Position numbers and translations under genes: made by a program. 64,000 nt of DNA from Bugula neritina (lineage: Eukaryota > Bryozoa > Gymnolaemata > Cheilostomatida > Bugulidae), in NCBI GenBank assembly GCA_964035545.1, contig OZ037766.1:1-64000 (forward strand), written 5' to 3'. This document shows, one piece after another, positions 1 through 10,561 of this stretch (position 1 is its first letter; each line of letters begins with the position of its first letter). Below the pieces are notes generated by a model. That model was not told where the DNA came from, ran no database searches, and saw only the letters and a program-made list of their open reading frames with translations.

Positions 1-430
1 AAAATTTAAAATTTAAAATTTAAAATTTAAAATTTAAAATTAAAATTAAATTTAAAATTTAAAATTTAAAATTTAAAATTTAAATTAAAATTTAAAAATT
101 TAAATTTAAAATTTAAAATTTAAAATTTAAAATTTAAAATTTAAAATTTAAAATTTAAAATTTTTATTAAAATTTAAAATTTAAAATTTAAAATTTAAAA
201 TTTAAAATTAAAATTTAAAATTTAAAATTTAAAATTTAAATTTAAAATTTAAAATTATTAAATTTAAAATTTAAAATTTAAAATTAAAATTTAAAATTTA
301 AAATTTAAAATTTAAATTAAAATTATAAAATTAAAATTTAAAATTTAAAATTTAAAAAATTTAAATTTAAAATTTAAAATTTAAAATTTAAAATTAAAAA
401 TTAAAAATATAAAATAACAATAAACTTTAA
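1..430. repeat. AAAATTT heptamer tract at window edge
   Basis: The sequence is almost entirely the heptamer AAAATTT with occasional one-base slips. It has the same 7 bp period as the CCCCAAA array that follows; replacing C by A and A by T turns one unit into the other. No gene is present. It may be a real AT-rich satellite or a consensus/base-calling artefact at a contig end. Confidence 0.85.
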
Positions 431-700
431 ATAAAATTAAAAATTAAAAATTTAAAATTTACAATTTAAATATTTAAAATATAAATTCCTTTAAAATTTA
501 AACATTATAAATTAAAATTACAATTTACACTATAAAATATAAAAATCACTAAAACCAATAAATTAAAAAATATAAAATTAAAAATATCAAATTAAAAAAT
601 AAAACATATAAAAATTAACAATTACCAAAAACCCAATAACCATAACCCCAAACTTACCAAACCCAATACCCCAAACCCATTACCCAAAATCCCAAACTAC
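431..700. repeat. Degenerate transition between AAAATTT and CCCCAAA heptamers
   Basis: Composition drifts from pure A/T to A plus rising C. Imperfect units such as CCAATA and CCATAACCCC appear before the clean CCCCAAA array. Both neighbouring repeats blend here with no sharp junction, which is unusual for two unrelated satellites. Confidence 0.7.
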
Positions 701-3700
701 CCAAACCCCAATACCCAAACCCCAAACCCCAAACCCCTAACCCCAAACCCCAAACCCCAAACCCCAAACCCAAAAGACACCCTAAACCCCAAACCCCAAA
801 ACCCAAACCCCAAACCCCAAACCCCTAAACCCATAACCCCAAACCCCAAACCCCAAACCCCAAACCCCAAACCCCAAACCCCAAACCCCAAACCCCAAAC
901 CCAAACCCCAAACCCCAAACCACCATACCCCAAACCCATAACCCAAACCCAAACCAAACCCATAACCCAAACCCCAAACCCCAAACCCAAACTCCCAAAC
1001 CCCAAACCCCAAACCCCAAACCCCAAACCCCAAACCCAAACCCCAAACCCCAAACCCCAAACCCCAAACCCCTAACCCCAAACCCTAACCCCAAACCCCA
1101 AACCCAAACCCCAATCCCCAAACCCCAAACCCAATACCCCAAACCCCAACCCCAAACCCCAAAACCCAATACCCAAACCCCAAACCCCAAACCCCAAACC
1201 CAAACCCCAAACCCCAAACCCCAAAACCCCAAACCCCAAACCCAAACCAATCCCCAAACCCCAAACCCCAAACCCCAAACCCCAAACCCCAAACCCCAAA
1301 CCCCAAACCCCAAACCCCAAACCCCAAACCCAAACCCCAAACCCCAAACCCCAAACCCCAAACCCCAAACCCCAAACCCAAACCCCAAATCCCAAACCCC
1401 AAACCCCAAACCCCAAACCCCAAACCCCAAACCCCAAACCCCAAACCCCAAACCCCAAACCCAAACCCCAAACCCCAAACCCCAAACCCCAAACCCCAAA
1501 CCCCAAACCCCAAACCCTAACCCCAAACCCCAAACCCCAAACCCCAAACCCCAAACCCCAAACCCCAAACCCCAAATCCCAAACCCCAATCCCCAAACCC
1601 CAAACCCCAAACCCCAAACCCCAAACCCCAAACCCCATACCCCAAACCCAAAACCCCAAACCCAAACCCCAAACCCAAACCCCAAACCCCAAACCCAAAC
1701 CCAAACCCCAAACCCCAAACCCCAAACCCCAAACCCCAAACCCCAAACCCCAAACCCCAAACCCCAAACCCCAAACCCCATACCCCAAACCCCAAACCCA
1801 AACCCCAAACCCCAAACCCATAACCCCAAACCCCAAACCCCAAACCCCAAACCCCAAACCCCAAACCCCAAACCCCAAACCCCAAACCCCAAACCCCAAA
1901 CCCCAAACCCCAAACCCAAACCCCAAACACCAAAACCCCAAACCCCAAACCCCAAACCCCAAACCCCAAACCCCAAACCCCAAACCCCAAACCCCAAACC
2001 CAAACCCCAAACCCCAAACCCAAACCCAAACCCCAAACCCCAAACCCCAAACCCCAAACCCCAAACCCCAAACCCCAAACCCCAAACCCCAAACCCCAAA
2101 CCCCAAACCCCAAACCCCAAACCCCAAACCCCAAACCCCAAACCCCAAACCCCAAACCCCAAACCCCAAACCCCAAACCCCAAACCCAAACCCCAAACCC
2201 CAAACCCCAAACCCCAAACCCCAAACCCCAAACCCCAAACCAAACCCAAACCCCAAACCCCAAACCCCAAACCCCTAACCCCAAACCCCAAACCCCAAAC
2301 CCCAAACCCCAAACCCCAAACCCCAAACCCCAAACCCCAAACCCCAAACCCCAAACCCCAAACCCCAAACCCCAAACCCCAAACCCCAAACCCCTAACCC
2401 CAAACCCCAAACCCCAAAACCCCAAACCCCAAACCCCAAACCCCAAACCCCAAACCCCAAACCCCAAACCCCAAACCCCAAACCCCAAACCCCAAACCCC
2501 AAACCCCAAAACCCCAAACCCCAAACCCCAAACCCCAATCCCAAACCCCAAACCCAAACCCCAAACCCCAAACCCCAAACCCCAAACCCCAAACCCAAAC
2601 CCCAAACCCCAAACCCCAAACCCCAAACCCCAAACCCCAAACCCCAAACCCCAAACCCCAAACCCCAAACCCCAAACCCCAAACCCCAAACCCCAAACCC
2701 CAAACCCCAAACCCCAAACCCCAAACCCCAAACCCCAAACCCCTAACCCCAAACCCCATACCCAAACCCCAAACCCCAAACCCCAAACCCCAAACCCCAA
2801 ACCCCAAACCCCAAACCCCAAACCCCAAACCCCAAACCCCAAACCCAAACCCCAAACCCCAAACCCCAAACCCCAAACCCCAAACCCCAAACCCCAAACC
2901 CCAAACCCCAAACCCCAAACCCCAAACCCCAAACCCCAAACCCCAAACCCCAAACCCCAAACCCCAAACCCCAAACCCCAAACCCCAAACCCCAAACCCC
3001 AAACCCCAAACCCCAAACCCAAACCCCAAACCCCAAACCCCAAACCCCAAACCCCAAACCCCAAACCCCAAACCCCAAACCCCAAACCCCAAACCCCAAA
3101 CCCCAAACCCCAAACCCCAAACCCCAAACCCCAAACCCCAAACCCCAAACCCCAAACCCCAAACCCCAAACCCCAAACCCCAAACCCCAAACCCCAAACC
3201 CCAAACCCCAAAACCCAAACCCCAAACCCCAAACCCCAAACCCCAAACCCCAAACCCCAAACCCCAAACCCCAAACCCCAAACCCCAAACCCCAAACCCC
3301 AAACCCCAAACCCCAAACCCCAACCCAAACCCCAAACCCCAAACCCCAAACCCCAAACCCCAAACCCCAAACCCCAAACCCCAAACCCCAAACCCCAAAC
3401 CCCAAACCCCAAACCCCAAACCCCAAACCCCAAACCCCAAACCCCAAACCCCAAACCCCAAACCCCAAACCCCAAACCCCAAACCCCAAACCCAAAACCC
3501 AAACCCCAAACCCCAAACCCCAAACCCCAAACCCCAAACCCCAAACCCCAAACCCCAAACCCCAAACCCCAAACCCCAAACCCCAAACCCCAAACCCCAA
3601 ACCCCAAACCCCAAACCCCAAACCCCAAACCCCAAACCCCAAACCCCAAACCCCAAACCCCAAACCCCAAACCCCAAACCCCAAACCCCAAACCCCAAAC

Positions 3701-6700
3701 CCCAAACCCCAAACCCCAAACCCCAAACCCCAAACCCCAAACCCCAAACCCAAACCCCAAACCCCAAACCCCAAACCCCAAACCCCAAACCCCAAACCCC
3801 AAACCCCAAACCCCAAACCCCAAACCCCAAACCCCAAACCCCAAACCCCAAACCCCAAACCCCAAACCCCAAACCCCAAACCCCAAAACCCAAACCCCAA
3901 ACCCCAAACCCCAAACCCCAAACCCCAAACCCCAAACCCCAAACCCCAAACCCCAAACCCCAAACCCCAAACCCCAAACCCCAAACCCCAAACCCCAAAC
4001 CCCAAACCCCAAACCCCAAACCCCAAACCCCAAACCCCAAACCCCAAACCCCAAACCCCAAACCCCAAACCCCAAACCCCAAACCCCAAACCCCAAACCC
4101 CAAACCCCAAACCCCAAACCCCAAACCCCAAACCCCAAACCCCAAACCCCAAACCCCAAACCCCAAACCCCAAACCCCAAACCCCAAACCCCAAACCCCA
4201 AACCCCAAACCCCAAACCCCAAACCCCAAACCCCAAACCCCAAACCCCAAACCCCAAACCCCAAACCCCAAACCCCAAACCCCAAACCCCAAACCCCAAA
4301 CCCCAAACCCCAAACCCCAAACCCCAAACCCCAAACCCCAAACCCCAAACCCCAAACCCCAAACCCCAAACCCCAAACCCCAAACCCCAAACCCCAAACC
4401 CCAAACCCCAAACCCCAAACCCCAAACCCCAAACCCCAAACCCCAAACCCCAAACCCCAAACCCCAAACCCCAAACCCCAAACCCCAAACCCCAAACCCC
4501 AAACCCCAAACCCCAAACCCCAAACCCCAAACCCCAAACCCCAAACCCCAAACCCCAAACCCCAAACCCCAAACCCCAAACCCCAAACCCCAAACCCCAA
4601 ACCCCAAACCCCAAACCCCAAACCCCAAACCCCAAACCCCAAACCCCAAACCCCAAACCCCAAACCCCAAACCCCAAACCCCAAACCCCAAACCCCAAAC
4701 CCCAAACCCCAAACCCCAAACCCCAAACCCCAAACCCCAAACCCCAAACCCCAAACCCCAAACCCCAAACCCCAAACCCCAAACCCCAAACCCCAAACCC
4801 CAAACCCCAAACCCCAAACCCCAAACCCCAAACCCCAAACCCCAAACCCCAAACCCCAAACCCCAAACCCCAAACCCCAAACCCCAAACCCCAAACCCCA
4901 AACCCCAAACCCCAAACCCCAAACCCCAAACCCCAAACCCCAAACCCCAAACCCCAAACCCCAAACCCCAAACCCCAAACCCCAAACCCCAAACCCCAAA
5001 CCCCAAACCCCAAACCCCAAACCCCAAACCCCAAACCCCAAACCCCAAACCCCAAACCCCAAACCCCAAACCCCAAACCCCAAACCCCAAACCCCAAACC
5101 CCAAACCCCAAACCCCAAACCCCAAACCCCAAACCCCAAACCCCAAACCCCAAACCCCAAACCCCAAACCCCAAACCCCAAACCCCAAACCCCAAACCCC
5201 AAACCCCAAACCCCAAACCCCAAACCCCAAACCCCAAACCCCAAACCCCAAACCCCAAACCCCAAACCCCAAACCCCAAACCCCAAACCCCAAACCCCAA
5301 ACCCCAAACCCCAAACCCCAAACCCCAAACCCCAAACCCCAAACCCCAAACCCCAAACCCCAAACCCCAAACCCCAAACCCCAAACCCCAAACCCCAAAC
5401 CCCAAACCCCAAACCCCAAACCCCAAACCCCAAACCCCAAACCCCAAACCCCAAACCCCAAACCCCAAACCCCAAACCCCAAACCCCAAACCCCAAACCC
5501 CAAACCCCAAACCCCAAACCCCAAACCCCAAACCCCAAACCCCAAACCCCAAACCCCAAACCCCAAACCCCAAACCCCAAACCCCAAACCCCAAACCCCA
5601 AACCCCAAACCCCAAACCCCAAACCCCAAACCCCAAACCCCAAACCCCAAACCCCAAACCCCAAACCCCAAACCCCAAACCCCAAACCCCAAACCCCAAA
5701 CCCCAAACCCCAAACCCCAAACCCCAAACCCCAAACCCCAAACCCCAAACCCCAAACCCCAAACCCCAAACCCCAAACCCCAAACCCCAAACCCCAAACC
5801 CCAAACCCCAAACCCCAAACCCCAAACCCCAAACCCCAAACCCCAAACCCCAAACCCCAAACCCCAAACCCCAAACCCCAAACCCCAAACCCCAAACCCC
5901 AAACCCCAAACCCCAAACCCCAAACCCCAAACCCCAAACCCCAAACCCCAAACCCCAAACCCCAAACCCCAAACCCCAAACCCCAAACCCCAAACCCCAA
6001 ACCCCAAACCCCAAACCCCAAACCCCAAACCCCAAACCCCAAACCCCAAACCCCAAACCCCAAACCCCAAACCCCAAACCCCAAACCCCAAACCCCAAAC
6101 CCCAAACCCCAAACCCCAAACCCCAAACCCCAAACCCCAAACCCCAAACCCCAAACCCCAAACCCCAAACCCCAAACCCCAAACCCCAAACCCCAAACCC
6201 CAAACCCCAAACCCCAAACCCCAAACCCCAAACCCCAAACCCCAAACCCCAAACCCCAAACCCCAAACCCCAAACCCCAAACCCCAAACCCCAAACCCCA
6301 AACCCCAAACCCCAAACCCCAAACCCCAAACCCCAAACCCCAAACCCCAAACCCCAAACCCCAAACCCCAAACCCCAAACCCCAAACCCCAAACCCCAAA
6401 CCCCAAACCCCAAACCCCAAACCCCAAACCCCAAACCCCAAACCCCAAACCCCAAACCCCAAACCCCAAACCCCAAACCCCAAACCCCAAACCCCAAACC
6501 CCAAACCCCAAACCCCAAACCCCAAACCCCAAACCCCAAACCCCAAACCCCAAACCCCAAACCCCAAACCCCAAACCCCAAACCCCAAACCCCAAACCCC
6601 AAACCCCAAACCCCAAACCCCAAACCCCAAACCCCAAACCCCAAACCCCAAACCCCAAACCCCAAACCCCAAACCCCAAACCCCAAACCCCAAACCCCAA

Positions 6701-7456
6701 ACCCCAAACCCCAAACCCCAAACCCCAAACCCCAAACCCCAAACCCCAAACCCCAAACCCCAAACCCCAAACCCCAAACCCCAAACCCCAAACCCCAAAC
6801 CCCAAACCCCAAACCCCAAACCCCAAACCCCAAACCCCAAACCCCAAACCCCAAACCCCAAACCCCAAACCCCAAACCCCAAACCCCAAACCCCAAACCC
6901 CAAACCCCAAACCCCAAACCCCAAACCCCAAACCCCAAACCCCAAACCCCAAACCCCAAACCCCAAACCCCAAACCCCAAACCCCAAACCCCAAACCCCA
7001 AACCCCAAACCCCAAACCCCAAACCCCAAACCCCAAACCCCAAACCCCAAACCCCAAACCCCAAACCCCAAACCCCAAACCCCAAACCCCAAACCCCAAA
7101 CCCCAAACCCCAAACCCCAAACCCCAAACCCCAAACCCCAAACCCCAAACCCCAAACCCCAAACCCCAAACCCCAAACCCCAAACCCCAAACCCCAAACC
7201 CCAAACCCCAAACCCCAAACCCCAAACCCCAAACCCCAAACCCCAAACCCCAAACCCCAAACCCCAAACCCCAAACCCCAAACCCCAAACCCCAAACCCC
7301 AAACCCCAAACCCCAAACCCCAAACCCCAAACCCCAAACCCCAAACCCCAAACCCCAAACCCCAAACCCCAAACCCCAAACCCCAAACCCCAAACCCCAA
7401 ACCCCAAACCCCAAACCCCAAACCCCAAACCCCAAACCCCAAACCCCAAACCCCAA
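640..7456. repeat. (CCCCAAA)n heptamer array, telomere-like
   Basis: About 6.8 kb of the 7-mer CCCCAAA (TTTGGGG on the other strand). Units are variable up to about 2.9 kb (CCCAAA, CCCCTAA, CCCTAA, CCCCATA) and almost perfect from about 3.8 kb to 7456. The C-rich strand runs inward from the window edge, as at a left chromosome end. The unit is close to known telomere repeats (TTAGGG, TTTAGGG, TTTTGGGG) but identical to none of them. The long frames open through it are composition artefacts. It could be a telomere, a subtelomeric satellite or an expanded interstitial tract; purity increasing inward argues against a simple telomerase-made end. Confidence 0.9.
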
Positions 7457-10036
7457 CACAGTTAGTTTAAGGTCATTACTTTCCAGATTCAAGCACTGCT
7501 TTATGTTATATATAAACGGTTTCCAGGGGATAGCTCGAACAGTTTTTGTCTCACATTAACAATTTTACCATGAAAAGATAGCTCTTGCATTCCTCTTTCA
7601 TATACTTTTTTAATTTTTCAATAAAAAATTTTCTGAGAAAGTTGTTGCATAATAAGTAAAATTTTACACCCTCCATGTTCCACTGCTGTAGCACAGGGGA
7701 TTCATTTTATAAAGTCTAAAAGTTAAACTTGACATTCCTTGATATGTTTTCTCTAATATACTTTCTTTGTTTTTTGAAATTCTGTTTATGCTCTTCACAA
7801 TTTGGTAAAAACATACACCATTTTGCAAGTTTCACTGCAATTTTCTAAATTCTTCATATGGTGGTTCTAGCTACGCTCCTGTGACTAATTATAACATTCC
7901 TAGTACGTTTGCCGCTCTGCGCTATCACAATAACATATAGTACCCTCTCGCACAAATTGGCAATCTATTGGATTTCTGCCAATATAATGTTCCCTGTTTT
8001 ACATTAGCGCTTAGCTGAATCATCTCACTATGTTACAATAATATATTGAAAATGCCTCAGCACAACATAATTCTTTGTTTGTTTGGCAGAGTTAATTTCA
8101 GCTAAATCACTTCACTTTGCAGTCTTGTCAGTAAAGGTCTGTCTATAGTGCAGCAGTTGTACTTCCAGTTTCTCTAATTCGCATATGATTATTTTAAGTA
8201 CATTGTATTCTATAAGATCAATTTAAGGTTTAGTCCAGTGTTCAGTATCTAATTATTATGCATGTATGTTGTCTTACTGTTGAACAAAAGTTAAAAAAAA
8301 ACTTTACAATTATAGCCATATTTATTATACATGCGTAAGATTTGCATAAGTTGATAAAAAAAATTGCAACAAAACAGGGTTGAACCATGACCAACCAACT
8401 CCTCGCTGACGCCTCTAACCTCTGGACCACGCAGTCATCGATATTAAAACGCGCACTATATAAGTAACTATCATTACATGAATATTTCGCGCGCAAATGG
8501 GTTATAATTATTAGGCTGTCAATTGATGTTGATAGCAGTCAACTGTTGCAATAGTCTCAGGTTACTAGCAAAGCTAATGGTTTTGAACAAATAACCCAAA
8601 AGTTTAAAAAATAAGTAGCTTGCGTATTGCTAGCTACAAAAACAGGTCTGAAATAGACTGGTAAAGCAAGCTCTTATTGTAGAGTTTGCAGATGTGCTCT
8701 AAAATAAAACTTAAACTGTATGCTATTACATAAGTATTTGTATGCGAGAGATAAATGGACATTACTGAGTTTCTGGAAAACAACATACTTGAAGTTAACT
8801 TTGACAATGGTGTGTTATTTTCATCATACACTAGCACAGATAGGGCCTATAGCATAAATCTCTAATCATATGAATCTTTATGAAGCCCACAGCTCATGTA
8901 AGGGTGGCAAATGTAATTTGAAACTAAAAATTGTGTTGCTGCATTGTGTCTAAGGTATATTAGAGAGCAGAATTTGGTTTTACTAGCCTACCCCAACGGC
9001 ATTCTACAATGCCGCTTATATGCTGGCAGTTGTAATAAGTACTGTCAATAGCAAGGTTACTATCACTGCTAGCTCTGTGCAGTATGTAACCTCTTTAATA
9101 ATTGCGCCAATTTTAAACTCTTGGAAGTTGGCCAAGTTATCATATCGCAGCCAGCCACCGGAGACAAAGCATCAGAGCTATTCATATAATATTATACTGA
9201 TGCACTTGGTAGCAGAGTGGCTAATCTAATATAGTTCATAGTTCAACACCCTTTACTTTGGGAATACAGCCTCTTTTTTTAGGTTTACCTTACAAAGCAT
9301 GAACATATCTAAACTGATATTCTGATAATTTAGAGGTACATTTTGAAAACTAGGTTAATTGCACTTGTTTGCACAACAACAATAATAAAATAGATATTAT
9401 GCAGTATAATAAAAACACACATAATACTATATAATATATTATAATGATAATAATATAATATTATAAGTACCATTACTGCATTTTAAAAAATCACATGGTT
9501 GCCAAAAAAATGTATCACAAATTTTGTAATTATACATCAAAAATAGAACTATAGCTAGGCAGCAGGTTAGAATAGAGTAAATTTTTAAAACATGAAATCA
9601 TGATTTGACTATTGTTTTATTTAGGCCAACCAACCTAGGAATACAAGATTGGGCTTTAGCTGACAGTTTATAACATTTAGCTTTTGAGCCAGCAGCACTG
9701 GTACTTGTGAAGTATAGGCAAAGTTAGTGAAGCGAGACTAACTAGCACTCAAATACAAGGCATATTGAGACACAATAACAAGTCAGGAGCGTATAAATTG
9801 AAAAGAATGTGGAAGGGGGACTATGTTTTTCAACAAGCTATAACTTAAACATGAATTGGTTTTTGAAAAAAATAAAAAAGTATATTGGAGAACATAAGTT
9901 TCTTTATCTTTTCATATTTTTTTTGTTCCTGTGACATTCAACCTGTTCGAGCTATCAGTGGAACATTGTTCATATAGAACATAAAGCACCTGGCAAAGAG
10001 CCAGAAAATGAAAAGTGTGACCTTAAACTAACTGTG
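7457..10036 (+). mobile_element. Non-autonomous long-TIR DNA transposon, copy 1
   Basis: A 2580 bp element ends in CACAGTTAGTTTAAGGTCA and its inverted counterpart. Similarity between the ends extends further inward in degenerate form (shared TGCTTTATGTT, GATAGCT-GAACAG and TGTCAC blocks over about 130 bp). It interrupts the CCCCAAA array. The flanks are ...CCCCAA and AAACCCC..., which restore the array phase if two bases (AA) were duplicated. No transposase frame is visible, so it is probably non-autonomous. CACAG termini with a 2 bp duplication fit CMC/EnSpm-like elements better than Tc1/mariner (TA) or Transib (5 bp), but this assignment is an inference. Copy 2 lies inverted at 10562-13122. 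Confidence 0.85.
8377..8429 (-). other. tRNA-like pol III promoter remnant inside transposon copy 1
   Basis: Read on the minus strand, an A-box-like TGGTCCAGAGG (8429-8419) is followed about 33 bp later by a B-box-like GGTTCAACCC (8386-8377). The region resembles the head of a tRNA-derived SINE. It is also present in the other transposon copy, so it was captured before the copies separated. No complete cloverleaf is evident. Confidence 0.5.
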
Positions 10037-10486
10037 AAACCCCAAACCCCAAACCCCAAACCCCAAACCCCAAACCCCAAACCCCAAACCCCAAACCCCA
10101 AACCCCAAACCCCAAACCCCAAACCCCAAACCCCAAACCCCAAACCCCAAACCCCAAACCCCAAACCCCAAACCCCAAACCCCAAACCCCAAACCCCAAA
10201 CCCCAAACCCCAAACCCCAAACCCCAAACCCCAAACCCCAAACCCCAAACCCCAAACCCCAAACCCCAAACCCCAAACCCCAAACCCCAAACCCCAAACC
10301 CCAAACCCCAAACCCCAAACCCCAAACCCCAAACCCCAAACCCCAAACCCCAAACCCCAAACCCCAAACCCCAAACCCCAAACCCCAAACCCCAAACCCC
10401 AAACCCCAAACCCCAAACCCCAAACCCCAAACCCCAAACCCCAAACCCCAAACCCCAAACCCCAAACCCCAAACCCCAAACCCCAA
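10037..10486. repeat. Continuation of the (CCCCAAA)n array
   Basis: About 64 nearly perfect CCCCAAA units in the same orientation and, after removal of the 2 bp target duplication, the same phase as the array ending at 7456. It is therefore the proximal end of one array split by the transposon. It stops at CCCCAA/GTCTGATT. The next 75 bp (10487-10561) is unique AT-rich DNA before transposon copy 2. Confidence 0.9.
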
Positions 10487-10561
10487 GTCTGATTATTCTA
10501 AAACCTTTACAAACCACTAATTTTTATAATCATACAATTAGCAAGGCCACCAAACACACTC

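Noticed and set aside
697..7492. Very long open frames encoding GLGFGVW repeats on the minus strand
   Set aside because: The CCCCAAA unit has no stop in any frame, so frames are open by composition in several registers at once.
7457..10036. Transib/RAG-like element because the ends begin CACAGT
   Set aside because: The flanking phase allows a 2 bp (or 9 bp) duplication, not the 5 bp of Transib, and no RAG1-like frame is present.
7457..10036. Mutator-like element (long TIRs, 9 bp duplication)
   Set aside because: A 9 bp duplication is compatible in the heptamer array, but copy 2 shows no 9 bp duplication, only TC/TC.
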